Assembly (NCBI RefSeq): GCF_030063415.1 | Contig: NZ_JASITA010000005.1 | Span: 62,001 to 126,000, forward strand | Direction of reading: 5' to 3' | DNA length: 64,000 bases | DNA from: Streptomyces sp. H27-C3 | GTDB lineage: Bacteria; Actinomycetota; Actinomycetes; Streptomycetales; Streptomycetaceae | Shown here: piece by piece, positions 9,001 through 16,432 of the stretch | Layout of the letters: every line of letters begins with the position of its first letter | Position numbering within the stretch: position 1 is the first letter of the stretch | The notes under the pieces: generated by a model | The model's input: only the letters and a program-made list of their open reading frames with translations | Told to the model about the DNA's origin: nothing | The model's database searches: none | Made by a program: the position numbers and the translations under genes

Positions 9001-9552
9001 CTCGCCGAAGATGTCCTTGTAGTCCGATGCGGCCTGCACCGCCTCGTCGAACTGCCCGAGCCGCAGCCGGGTCTGCACCTCACCCGACGGACAGCCCGTC
9101 GAAGCGATCAGCCCCTCCGACCACTTGGCGATCGTCTCCTTGTCCATCCGGGGCCACTTCGTCAGCCAGCCCTCGGCGTAGGCGTCCGACGACAGCCGGA
9201 AGAGGTTGTGCAGGCCGGTGCGGTTCGACGCCCAGATCGTCTTGTGCGTGTAACCGCCCGAACCCGACACGTCGTCGCGCTTCTGGTGCGGCTGGCCCCA
9301 CTGGATCTTGCGCTTGTTGCGCCGCGACTCGGGCGCCACATACGCCTCGATGCCGATGATCGGCGTCACGTTGGCCTTTTTGGCCTGATGGAAGAAGTCG
9401 TACGCCCCGTGCAGATTGCCGTGGTCGGTCATCGCGATGTGCGACATGCCCATCTCATTGCAGGCGTCGAACATGTCCTTGAGCCGCGCGGCACCGTCCA
9501 GCAGCGAGTACTGGGTGTGGACGTGAAGGTGCGTAAAAGGCGGCTTGGTCAC
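6016..9552 (-). CDS. dnaE: DNA polymerase III alpha subunit
   Basis: A 1178-residue replicative polymerase, the expected length for actinobacterial DnaE1. The N-terminal PHP domain begins immediately (HLHVHT, residues 8-13). The catalytic aspartates lie in PDVDIDFD at about residues 416-421, with a further one in LLKMDFLGLRN near residue 580. Helix-hairpin-helix, OB-fold (GAIVTIGGIISGLQRKMTKQGNAWAIATVED) and C-terminal domains follow in order. The start is GTG 9552. No intein or split is present. It forms the core of the replisome with the clamp and clamp loader, which are encoded elsewhere. Confidence 0.97.
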   Translation of the reverse strand: MTKPPFTHLHVHTQYSLLDGAARLKDMFDACNEMGMSHIAMTDHGNLHGAYDFFHQAKKANVTPIIGIEAYVAPESRRNKRKIQWGQPHQKRDDVSGSGGYTHKTIWASNRTGLHNLFRLSSDAYAEGWLTKWPRMDKETIAKWSEGLIASTGCPSGEVQTRLRLGQFDEAVQAASDYKDIFGEGKYFLELMDHGIEIERRVREGLLAVGKKLNIPPLVTNDSHYTYAKEATAHDALLCIQTGKNLSDPDRFRFDGTGYYLKSTDEMYAVDSSEAWQQGCANTLLVAEQIDTDGWFQERNLMPKFDIPDGYTEVSWFREETMRGMARRFPGTIPDDRLKQVEYEMGIIIDMGFPGYFLVVADFIMWAKKNGIAVGPGRGSAAGSIVSYAMGITDLDPIEHGLIFERFLNPERVSMPDVDIDFDERRRGEVIRYVTEKYGADKVAMIGTYGKIKAKNAIKDSARVLGYPYAMGDRLTKAMPADVLGKGIDLNGITDPKHPRYSEAGEIRAMYENEPDVQKVIDTAKGVEGLVRQMGVHAAGVIMSSETITDHVPVWVRHSDGVTITQWDYPQCESLGLLKMDFLGLRNLTIMDDAVKMVKANKGIDLEMLSLALDDPKTYELLCRGDTLGVFQFDGGPMRSLLRLMKPDHFEDISAVGALYRPGPMGMNSHTNYALRKNKQQEITPIHPELEAPLSEVLGMTYGLIVYQEQVQKAAQIVAGYSLGEADILRRVMGKKKPDELAKNFVLFQAGAKNNNYSDSAIQALWDVLVPFAGYAFNKAHSSAYGLVTYWTAYLKANYPAEYMAALLTSVKDDKDKSAVYLNECRRMGIKVLPPNVNESQSNFAAQGDDVILFGLTAIRNVGQNVVDSIIRCRKAKGKYASFPDFLDKVEAVVCNKRTVESLIKAGAFDEMGHTRKGLVAHHEPMIDNVVQVKRKEAEGQFDLFGGGDEDGDAPGFGLDIEFSDIEWDKSYLLAQEREMLGLYVSDHPLFGIEHVLSDKADAAISQLTGGEHSDGAIVTIGGIISGLQRKMTKQGNAWAIATVEDLAGSIECMFFPATYQLVSTQLVEDTVVFVKGRLDKREDIPRLVAMELMVPDVSSAGTNAPVVLTIPTVKVTPPMVTKLGEILKHHRGNTEVRIKLQGARKTTVLRLDRHRVQPDPALFGDLKVLLGPSCLAG

Positions 9553-9779
9553 GGCGAAGGCCTCCGGCGAAACGGTCGATGACAGGTTGGGGCGACAGCG
9601 TGGAAGTCTACGTCGGCCGACTGACAGTCCGGCGGAACCTTCGGCGCGAAGGGCCTCGGCGAGGGGCCGGGGGCGGGCGGTCACGCACCCGGGGCACTCA
9701 CGGGTACGGTCGAGCGTTGGACGAGGCGAAACACCTGTCCCATTTGCCATGTACGTCATGCACCAGGAGGCACCCGGCG

Positions 9780-11114
9780 ATGTCGGTCCAGCAGACAGAC
9801 GCTGCTCAGCGCGGCGAAGAGATCCTCGCCGTTTTCGACACCTCGTTCGGCACGCTGCTCGCCGCCGACCCGGCCGCGTTCCAGGTGAAGTTCCGCAAGA
9901 TGGCCGCCTCCGCCTTCGCGTTCTACCGGGGCACGGCCTGCCTGTTCTACAACGACCTGGAGCGCGAGCAGCACGGCGGCCCGTACCTGGACGAGCGCAC
10001 CGGCCGGGTATGGATCCACGGTGACCTGCACGCCGAGAACTTCGGCACGTACATGGACTCTCAGGGCCGTCTGATCTTCAACGTCAACGACTTCGACGAG
10101 GCGTACGTCGGTCCCTTCACCTGGGACCTCAAGCGCTTCGCCGCCTCCATCGCGCTCATCGGCTACACCAAGGCCCTCAGCGACGGGCAGATCACCGAGC
10201 TGGTGCGGACGTACGCCGCCGCCTACCGCGAGCGCATCCACGCCCAGGCCACCGGCGCCAAGAACGACGAGGTACCGCCCTTCACGCTGGACACGGCCGA
10301 CGGCCCGCTGCTGGGCGCGCTGCGCTCCGCGCGCTCGCTGACCCGCTTCGGGCTGCTCGACTCGATGACCGAGATCCGCGACTTCGAGCGCCGCTTCGCC
10401 CCGGACGGCGGCTCCATCGACCTCGACGCCGCCAGCCGCTACAAGGTCCTGGCGGCCTTCGACGGCTATCTGGAGACACTGCCGGAGTCCAGCCTGACCC
10501 GACCCGACTCGTACCGGGTGAAGGACGTCGTGGGGCGGCGCGGCATCGGCATCGGCTCGGCGGGCCTGCCCTCGTACAACATCCTCCTCGAGGGCAACAG
10601 CGACGCCCTGGAGAACGACGTGGTGATCTACATGAAGCAGGCGCAGACCCCGGCGGTCTCCCGGCACATCACCGACCCCGCAGTCCGCGGCTACTTCCAG
10701 CACGAGGGCCACCGCACGGTGATCTCGCAGCGCGCGCTCCAGGCGCACGCCGACCCGTGGCTGGGCTGGACCGAGCTGGACGGGGCCGGGCAGCTGGTCG
10801 CGGAGGTCTCGCCGTACGCCGTCGACCTGAACTGGGCGGACATCGACGACCTGGACGAGATCATGGCCGTAGTCGCCGACCTCGGCCGCGCCACCGCGAC
10901 GATGCACGCGGCGGCGGACGACGAGAGCGGCCACTCGCTGGTGCCGTTCTCCACGGAGCGGGCGATCGACGCGGCCATCGCCGCCGACGAGGAGCACTTC
11001 GGGGACCTCCTGGTGGACTTCGCGCATTCCTACGGCGCGCGGGCCCGAGCGGACCACCAGATCTTCGTCGACCTCTTCCGCAATGGACGCATCCCGGGTC
11101 TGCAGGACCTCTAG
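9780..11114 (+). CDS. DUF2252 domain protein
   Basis: A 444-residue cytoplasmic protein starting at ATG 9780, after an AGGAGG at 9765-9770. The DUF2252 hallmarks are visible: FRKMAASAFAFYRGTACLFYNDL near the N-terminus, the kinase-like HGDLHAENFGTY catalytic-loop motif, FNVNDFDEAYVGPFTWDLKRFAASI with a DFD-like acidic motif, and KDVVGRRGIGIGSAGLPSYNILLEG. The HGDLHxxN and NDFDE pattern suggests relationship to aminoglycoside-phosphotransferase/kinase-like folds, but the biochemical role is unknown. It is divergent from dnaE. Confidence 0.85.
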   Translation: MSVQQTDAAQRGEEILAVFDTSFGTLLAADPAAFQVKFRKMAASAFAFYRGTACLFYNDLEREQHGGPYLDERTGRVWIHGDLHAENFGTYMDSQGRLIFNVNDFDEAYVGPFTWDLKRFAASIALIGYTKALSDGQITELVRTYAAAYRERIHAQATGAKNDEVPPFTLDTADGPLLGALRSARSLTRFGLLDSMTEIRDFERRFAPDGGSIDLDAASRYKVLAAFDGYLETLPESSLTRPDSYRVKDVVGRRGIGIGSAGLPSYNILLEGNSDALENDVVIYMKQAQTPAVSRHITDPAVRGYFQHEGHRTVISQRALQAHADPWLGWTELDGAGQLVAEVSPYAVDLNWADIDDLDEIMAVVADLGRATATMHAAADDESGHSLVPFSTERAIDAAIAADEEHFGDLLVDFAHSYGARARADHQIFVDLFRNGRIPGLQDL

Positions 11115-11154
11115 GGCGCGCGGAAGGGCCTTTAGGAAGGCCTTACCCGGGCAC

Positions 11155-11862
11155 ATGGCAAACTCCTGTCCGATGGACATATCAGGGGCCCTGTTGAGGA
11201 CACTGCGCGCAGCGCTTTTCACGGCACTCGTCGTGACGCTGTCCGCGGGGTCCCATGTGCTCCTTTCCGGGGTCCCGCTGCCGCTGACCACGGTCGCCCT
11301 GGTCGGCGCCGCGGTGTTCGCCGTGGCTTACGCACTGGCGGGCCGCGAGCGCGGCTTCGGGCGGATCGCCGCCCTCCTCGTCCCGCTGGAGCTGGCCGCC
11401 GACACCGTCTTCACCGCCGGGCAGCACGTCTGTTATGGCCCGGCGGGCGGCCCCGTGGCGGGCCCACTGCGTGCCTTCGGCGTCGATGTGCTGTGCGGCG
11501 GCAGCGGAGTCGGGGCGCCCCTGGCGCGCGTCACCGGCTCCCGGGAGAGCGTGGCGGCGCTGCTCAGCTCCCCCGATCCGGCGCTGCCCTGGCTGCTGCT
11601 CGGCGCGCATGTGACGGTCGGTCTGTTCGCCGCCCTCTGGCTGCGGCGTGGCGAGGCCGCGCTGGCCGGGCTGTTGCGCGCGACGGCCGGCTTCGCCTTC
11701 CGGCCGCTGCTGATCGCGGTGGCCATGACGGTCTCGGTCCACCGGAGCGTGCGGCGCGCGGCACGCCCCGCGCGCCGCGCACGGAGCTCCGCGCGCGACC
11801 GGCTGTTCGTGCACTGGGTCGGACGGAGGGGACCGCCGCGCTCGGCTTTCACCCTCGCCTGA
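11155..11862 (+). CDS. Hypothetical multi-pass membrane protein
   Basis: A predicted 235-residue membrane protein with hydrophobic segments ALFTALVVTLSAGSHVLLSGV, TTVALVGAAVFAVAYALAG, LPWLLLGAHVTVGLFAALW and FRPLLIAVAMTVSV, ending in a very Arg-rich cytoplasmic tail (RRAARPARRARSSARDR). The start is uncertain: ATG 11155 has a weak AGGAAGG upstream, and ATG 11173 (MDISGALLRTL) is an alternative. I do not recognise the family. It lies 40 bp after the DUF2252 gene and 42 bp before the DsbA-like gene, all in the same direction, which suggests a shared transcript. Confidence 0.6.
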   Translation: MANSCPMDISGALLRTLRAALFTALVVTLSAGSHVLLSGVPLPLTTVALVGAAVFAVAYALAGRERGFGRIAALLVPLELAADTVFTAGQHVCYGPAGGPVAGPLRAFGVDVLCGGSGVGAPLARVTGSRESVAALLSSPDPALPWLLLGAHVTVGLFAALWLRRGEAALAGLLRATAGFAFRPLLIAVAMTVSVHRSVRRAARPARRARSSARDRLFVHWVGRRGPPRSAFTLA

Positions 11863-11904
11863 GCCCGTAGTCCCCCTGTCTGTCACACCTCAACGGAGTC
11901 CGTC

Positions 11905-12720
11905 ATGAGTGCACGCAACAGTCATTCCAACAAGGCAGCCGCCCGCGAGCGGCTGCGCGTCGAGCGCGAGCGCCAGGCCAAGAAGGACAAGACCCGCAGG
12001 CAGCTGGTCGTCGCGGGCACCATCGTCGCCGTCCTGGCGATCGCCGGCGGCGTCGGCTACGGCATCATGCAGGCGAACAAGCCCGGCGCCTGGGAAGTCG
12101 CCAAGGACGAGAAGCAGGTCACCGAGCCCGCCAACACCACGGGCACGAACGGCACGACCGTCGTCATCGGCAAGAAGGACGCCAAGAAGACGCTGGAGTT
12201 GTACGAGGACGCGCGCTGCCCGATCTGCGCGACCTTCGAGCAGTCCGTCGGCAAGACGATCGACAAGGACGTCGCGGCCGGCAAGTACAAGATCCGTTAC
12301 GTCGGTGCCACGTTCATCGACAACAGCGACAGCGGCGAGGGGTCGAAGAACGCGCTGAGCGCGCTGGGCGCCGCGCTCGATGTCAGCCCCGAGGCCTTCC
12401 TCGAATACAAGGCGGCTCTCTACTCCAAGGACAACCACCCCGCCGAGCAGGACGACAAGTTCGCCAAGGACGACGACCTGCTCAAGATCGCCGAGAGTGT
12501 GGGCGCTCTCAAGAACAACACCAAGTTCCAGAAGAACGTGCAGGACGGCACCTTCGACGCCTGGGCGATGAAGATGTCGGCCGCCTTCAGCGACAGCGGC
12601 GTGGAGGGCACCCCGACGCTCAAGATGAACGGCAAGAAGGTCACCGCCGAGGGCAGTGAGAACGCCCCCATGACGCCGGACGCGTTCAACACCGCGATCG
12701 ACAAGGCCATCAAGGGATAA
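11905..12720 (+). CDS. Membrane-anchored DsbA-like thioredoxin-fold protein
   Basis: A 271-residue protein starting at ATG 11905 with a GGAG at about 11895. The N-terminus is highly basic (residues 1-33), followed by a single transmembrane anchor (VVAGTIVAVLAIAGGVGYGI) and an extracellular thioredoxin-fold domain. The redox motif CPIC is in YEDARCPICATFE; cis-Pro sits in GVEGTPTLKMNGK. This is the DSBA-type layout common in actinobacteria, with a role in forming or isomerising disulfides in secreted proteins. It lies upstream of the Tat-exported PhoD gene. Substrate specificity is unknown. Confidence 0.88.
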   Translation: MSARNSHSNKAAARERLRVERERQAKKDKTRRQLVVAGTIVAVLAIAGGVGYGIMQANKPGAWEVAKDEKQVTEPANTTGTNGTTVVIGKKDAKKTLELYEDARCPICATFEQSVGKTIDKDVAAGKYKIRYVGATFIDNSDSGEGSKNALSALGAALDVSPEAFLEYKAALYSKDNHPAEQDDKFAKDDDLLKIAESVGALKNNTKFQKNVQDGTFDAWAMKMSAAFSDSGVEGTPTLKMNGKKVTAEGSENAPMTPDAFNTAIDKAIKG

Positions 12721-12793
12721 CGGGGCCCCCGCGGGGCGGCACTTCACATACGCCCCCAGGCCGCGCGGCGAGTGTCACGGAACATTCCACGAA

Positions 12794-12828
12794 AGGGCAG
12801 GCGAACATTCAAGCGATTCGCCTGCCCT
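12794..12828. terminator. Hairpin between the DsbA-like gene and phoD
   Basis: A 12-bp stem, AGGGCAGGCGAA (12794-12805) with TTCGCCTGCCCT (12817-12828), and an 11-nt loop. It lies 73 bp after the DsbA-like stop and 31 bp before phoD. It may act as a terminator or as part of phoD control. Confidence 0.5.
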
Positions 12829-12837
12829 TCGGGCCTA
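12816..12837 (+). promoter_or_regulatory. Possible PHO box (PhoP operator) before phoD
   Basis: Two adjacent 11-nt units, ATTCGCCTGCC and CTTCGGGCCTA, share the TTC-phased pattern of Streptomyces PHO boxes (consensus near GTTCACCCGGC). The first unit matches at 7 of 11 positions. phoD is a known PhoP target in Streptomyces. The match is weak and overlaps the hairpin arm. Confidence 0.3.
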
Positions 12838-12859
12838 CCGCTCAGTAATGTGATCGTCC

Positions 12860-14515
12860 GTGACCAGTCGACTCTCCTCTGCCCCCAGCCGCCGCGCGGT
12901 CGTCAAAGCCGCTGCCGCCACCGCTGTTGCCGTGCCCGCCGTCGCCATACCCGTCCTGGCCGGCCCGAGTGCCTTCGCCGGGACGCGAACCTCCGCGTTC
13001 CTCCACGGAGTCGCCTCCGGCGACCCGCTGCCCGACGGCGTCCTGTTGTGGACCCGCGTCACTCCCACCCCCGACGCCGTCCCCGGCTCCGGCAAGGGGC
13101 CCGATGTGGCGGTGACTTGGGAGATCGCTCTGGACAAGGGCTTCTCCCAGGTCGTCAACAGCGGCACGACGACCGCGAGCGCCTCCTCCGACCACACGGT
13201 CAAGGTGGACGTACGAGGCCTGAGCCCGGCCACCGCCCATTACTTCCGCTTCTCGGCCGACGGCGTCAGATCCCCCGCCGCCCGCACCCGTACCGCTCCG
13301 GCCGTCGACGCCGCCACGCCCGGAGTGCGCTTCGGGGTCGTCTCCTGCGCCAACTGGGAGTCGGGCCACTTCTCCGCGTACCGGCATCTCGCCGCCCGCG
13401 CCGACCTCGACGCGGTCCTCCATCTCGGCGACTACCTCTACGAGTACGCGAGCGGCGGCTACCCAGCGCCCGAGTACGTCGTACGGGAGCACGAGCCGAA
13501 GCACGAGATCGTCACCCTCGCCGACTACCGCACCCGGCACGGCAAGTACAGGACCGACCCCGATCTGCGGGCCCTGCACGCCGCGCACCCGGTCATCGCG
13601 ATCTGGGACGACCACGAGTTCGCCAACGACGCCTGGTCGGGCGGCGCGGAGAACCACACTCCGGGCGCCGAGGGCGACTGGGCCGCGCGGGTGGCCGCCG
13701 CCAAGCAGGCGTACTTCGAGTGGATGCCGGTCCGCGCCTCCACCGAGGGCACCGTCTACCGCCGCCTGCGCTTCGGCAGGCTCGCCGATCTGCACCTGCT
13801 GGACCTGCGGTCCTTCCGCTCCGAGCAGGCGAAGGTCGGCAGCGGCGCGGTGGACGACCCGGAGCGTACGATCACCGGCCGCGCACAGTTGGACTGGCTC
13901 AAGTCGGGACTCGCCTCCTCGGACGCCACCTGGAAACTGGTCGGCACCTCGGTGATGATCTCGCCGGTGGCCTTCGGCTCCGTACCGGCCCATCTCCTGG
14001 CGCCACTGGCCGAGTTGCTCGGGCTGCCCAAGGGGGGCCTCGCGGTCAACACCGACCAGTGGGACGGCTACACGGACGACCGCAAAGAGTTGATCGGCCA
14101 CCTCAAGGACCGGGCGATCAGGAACACGGTCTTCCTCACCGGCGACATCCACATGGCGTGGGCCAACGACGTACCGGTCAAGGCGGCGACGTATCCGCTG
14201 TCGCAGTCCGCTGCGACCGAGTTCGTGGTGACCTCGGTGTCCTCGGACAACCTCGACGACATCCTGCATGTCGCGCCGCAGACCGTCTCGCTGGTCGCCG
14301 CCACGGCGATCAAGGCGGCCAACCGGCATGTGAAGTGGCTCGACATGGACTCGCACGGCTACGGCGTCCTCGATGTGACCGGCGAGCGCTCACAGATGGA
14401 CTACTTCGTCGTTTCCGACAAGACGAAGCAGGACGCGACGTCGCGCTGGGCCCGCTCGTACCGCACCCTTTCGGGCACTCAGCGGGTGGAGCGGGTGTAC
14501 CAGCCCGTACTCTGA
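12860..14515 (+). CDS. phoD: Alkaline phosphatase/phosphodiesterase PhoD, Tat-exported
   Basis: A 551-residue secreted metallophosphoesterase releasing phosphate from extracellular phosphate esters, needing Fe/Ca. The start is GTG 12860. The N-terminus holds a twin-arginine signal (SRRAVVK) followed by an Ala-rich hydrophobic stretch ending near SAFAG. An N-terminal beta-sandwich PhoD domain ([20 protein letters not shown]) precedes the catalytic domain with [33 protein letters not shown] and TGDIHMAW metal-binding motifs. Position near dnaE matches phoD (SCO2068) of S. coelicolor. Likely induced by phosphate starvation through PhoRP. Confidence 0.92.
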   Translation: MTSRLSSAPSRRAVVKAAAATAVAVPAVAIPVLAGPSAFAGTRTSAFLHGVASGDPLPDGVLLWTRVTPTPDAVPGSGKGPDVAVTWEIALDKGFSQVVNSGTTTASASSDHTVKVDVRGLSPATAHYFRFSADGVRSPAARTRTAPAVDAATPGVRFGVVSCANWESGHFSAYRHLAARADLDAVLHLGDYLYEYASGGYPAPEYVVREHEPKHEIVTLADYRTRHGKYRTDPDLRALHAAHPVIAIWDDHEFANDAWSGGAENHTPGAEGDWAARVAAAKQAYFEWMPVRASTEGTVYRRLRFGRLADLHLLDLRSFRSEQAKVGSGAVDDPERTITGRAQLDWLKSGLASSDATWKLVGTSVMISPVAFGSVPAHLLAPLAELLGLPKGGLAVNTDQWDGYTDDRKELIGHLKDRAIRNTVFLTGDIHMAWANDVPVKAATYPLSQSAATEFVVTSVSSDNLDDILHVAPQTVSLVAATAIKAANRHVKWLDMDSHGYGVLDVTGERSQMDYFVVSDKTKQDATSRWARSYRTLSGTQRVERVYQPVL

Positions 14516-14520
14516 CGGGC

Positions 14521-14622
14521 ATGAACGGGGGCGGGGAAAACCGGGGGCACAGAGTCGTCGACGGTCGCTTCGAGTTGCTGGAGCGGCTCGGCAACGGCGG
14601 CATGGGCACGGTGTGGCGCGCC
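14521..14622 (+). pseudogene. Truncated Ser/Thr protein kinase, N-terminus only
   Basis: ATG 14521 opens a frame encoding about 34 residues that match the start of a Hanks-type kinase: VVDGRFELLERLGNGGMGTVWRA, in two pieces RFELLERLG and NGGMGTVWRA. It contains the glycine-rich ATP loop but stops being kinase-like at 14622, right where the last codon of the convergent hydrolase gene (stop at 14623-14625) begins. Everything after that (lysine, catalytic loop, DFG) is missing. It reads as a deletion or replacement scar rather than a functional gene. Confidence 0.75.
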
Positions 14623-15192
14623 CTACAGCGTCGCCAGGAATCCCAGCGCGACCTTCCACGTCAGGTCGGCCGATTCCGCGTCGAAGTCCGGCAGCTCCGG
14701 GTCTGTGTAGAGGTGCCCCGCCCCGGGATACCGATACACCTCCACGTCCGTACCGATCCGCCGCATCTGCAGGTACCACGCGTTCAGCCAGTCGTTCGGC
14801 TCGAAGGGATCCGGGTCCGCGACATGCAGCTGCACCGGCAGGTCGGGCGCCGACGCGTCCTCCGCGATGTCCGAGGTCCCGTGCAGAAGCAGCAGCCCGC
14901 GCGCCTTCTCGTCACCGAGTGCCAGCGTCTGCGCGACGGACCCGCCGAAGGAGAATCCGGCGTACACCAGCCCGCTCTCGGAGTGCGGCGCCGCGGCCAG
15001 CACTGCCCGCTTGAGCAGCTCGTCGCGGCCGAAGCTGTCCTTGAGCGCCATCCCTTCCTCAGTGGTCCCGGCCGTTTGCCCATCGAAAAGGTCGGGCACG
15101 TGCACCTGGTGCCCGGCGGCACGCAGTCGCTCGGCGGCGGCGTGCACCGCCGGACGCAGACCGTAGACGGAGTGGAAGAGAATGATGTCCAT
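14623..15192 (-). CDS. Dienelactone hydrolase-family alpha/beta hydrolase
   Basis: A 189-residue alpha/beta hydrolase starting at ATG 15192, with GGGAGG about 8 nt upstream. The opening strand is MDIILFHSVYGLRPAV. The nucleophile elbow is GFSFGGS, with Ser where classical dienelactone hydrolases have Cys. A charge-relay Asp is likely in VADPDPFEP and the catalytic His is in YPGAGHLYTD. It is a cytoplasmic enzyme of unknown substrate. It is divergent from the MscS gene (42-bp gap) and its 3' end coincides with the kinase remnant junction. Confidence 0.85.
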   Translation of the reverse strand: MDIILFHSVYGLRPAVHAAAERLRAAGHQVHVPDLFDGQTAGTTEEGMALKDSFGRDELLKRAVLAAAPHSESGLVYAGFSFGGSVAQTLALGDEKARGLLLLHGTSDIAEDASAPDLPVQLHVADPDPFEPNDWLNAWYLQMRRIGTDVEVYRYPGAGHLYTDPELPDFDAESADLTWKVALGFLATL

Positions 15193-15234
15193 CCCGCTAT
15201 CCTCCCATTTCGATTCGGAGCTAGTTTCTAAGCC

Positions 15235-16353
15235 ATGGAGAACGTACTGCGCCCGTTGATCGTCATCGGCGGCTCGGTCGTGCTCACGCTGCTCGTCGGC
15301 TGGGCCGCCGACGTACTGCTGCGTCGTACCGATGCCCGCCACCACGAGACCCCGCTGTGGGGCCTGCTCCGCCGTTGCAGGCTGCCGCTCCAGGTCGTCC
15401 TGCTGACCGCTCTGCTGAGAGGGGCCTACGGCCAGACGAAGATCAAGCTCATCCAGGACCACGAGCCCGGCATCGGCCGGGCCCTGTCCCTGGTCCTGAT
15501 CGGCGCCAGTGCCTGGCTGGTGATCCGGATCGTCTCGGCCGTGGTCGAGACGACCTACGCCCGCTACGCGTCATCGACGCGCGACCCGGCCCGGGTCCGG
15601 CGCGTCCGCACCCAGGTGACGCTGATCATGCGGATCGTGACGGCGGTCGTCGTGGTCGTGGCGGTCGCGGCGATTCTGCTGACCTTCCCCAACATGCGCG
15701 CGATCGGTACGTCGATGCTTGCGTCCGCCGGAATCATCGGCATCGTCGCCGGTGTCGCCGCCCAGTCCACCCTCGGCAACCTCTTCGCCGGCTTCCAGAT
15801 CGCCTTCGGCGACATGGTGCGGCTGGGCGACACGGTGGTGGTGGACGGCGAGTGGGGTGTCGTCGAAGAGGTCACCCTCACCTTCCTGGCCGTACGGACC
15901 TGGGACGAGCGCCGGATCACGATGCCGGTGTCGTACTTCACCAGCAAGCCGTTCGAGAACTGGTCGCGCGGCGGGGCCCAGATGACCGGCACGGTCTTCT
16001 TCCAGCTGGATCACAGCGCCCCGGTGAGCCTGATGCGCGAGAAGCTCCAGGAGATCCTCGGCACCTGCGCGGCCTGGGACGGCCGCGACTGGAGCCTGGC
16101 GGTCACCGACACCACGCCGAGCACCATGGAAGTGCGTGCCGTGGTCACCGCGAAGGACGCGGACGACATCTGGACGGCCCGGTGCGCGGTGCGCGAGCAG
16201 CTGATCGCCTGGCTGTGCGAGAAGCATCCGTACGCGCTGCCGCGGATCACCACGACCACCGCCGCAGCCGCCCTGCCGCCGGACGGGCAGTGGCCGGAGC
16301 TGGGCAAGGCCGACGGCCGCCCGCCGCGCGCCGACGAGACCGGTCGCGGCTGA
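15235..16353 (+). CDS. MscS-family mechanosensitive ion channel
   Basis: A 372-residue membrane protein with about four transmembrane segments: IVIGGSVVLTLLVGWAADVL, LSLVLIGASAWLVIRIVSAV, IVTAVVVVVAVAAILLTF and the pore-lining helix MLASAGIIGIVAGVAAQSTLGNLFAG, which has the Gly/Ala packing typical of MscS TM3. A beta domain (GDMVRLGDTVVVDGEWGVVEEVTLTFLAVRTWDERRITMPVSYF) and a C-terminal alpha/beta domain follow. It should open on hypo-osmotic shock to release solutes. The start ATG at 15235 lies 42 bp from the divergent hydrolase start. Confidence 0.92.
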   Translation: MENVLRPLIVIGGSVVLTLLVGWAADVLLRRTDARHHETPLWGLLRRCRLPLQVVLLTALLRGAYGQTKIKLIQDHEPGIGRALSLVLIGASAWLVIRIVSAVVETTYARYASSTRDPARVRRVRTQVTLIMRIVTAVVVVVAVAAILLTFPNMRAIGTSMLASAGIIGIVAGVAAQSTLGNLFAGFQIAFGDMVRLGDTVVVDGEWGVVEEVTLTFLAVRTWDERRITMPVSYFTSKPFENWSRGGAQMTGTVFFQLDHSAPVSLMREKLQEILGTCAAWDGRDWSLAVTDTTPSTMEVRAVVTAKDADDIWTARCAVREQLIAWLCEKHPYALPRITTTTAAAALPPDGQWPELGKADGRPPRADETGRG

Positions 16354-16380
16354 CGGCCACGAGCGGCGCCACCCGGCGTG

Positions 16381-16403
16381 GGCGCGCCCCCGGCAGGCGC
16401 GCC
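16381..16403. terminator. Possible terminator between MscS and antiporter genes
   Basis: Two copies of the self-complementary GGCGCGCC (16381-16388 and 16396-16403), separated by 7 nt, can form a GC-only stem between convergent genes. No U-tract. Confidence 0.4.
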
Positions 16404-16432
16404 TACCCGGTGAGGCACCCCGTCCGGTCGGC

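Noticed and set aside
6016..9552. Intein or split in DnaE
   Set aside because: The length (1178 residues) and motif order are normal and uninterrupted.
5923..9582. Plus-strand 1219-codon open frame opposite dnaE
   Set aside because: Its codons are the mirror of dnaE; GC bias opens antisense frames. The predicted protein is Arg/Val/Leu/Asp biased with no domain, and dnaE is complete on the other strand.
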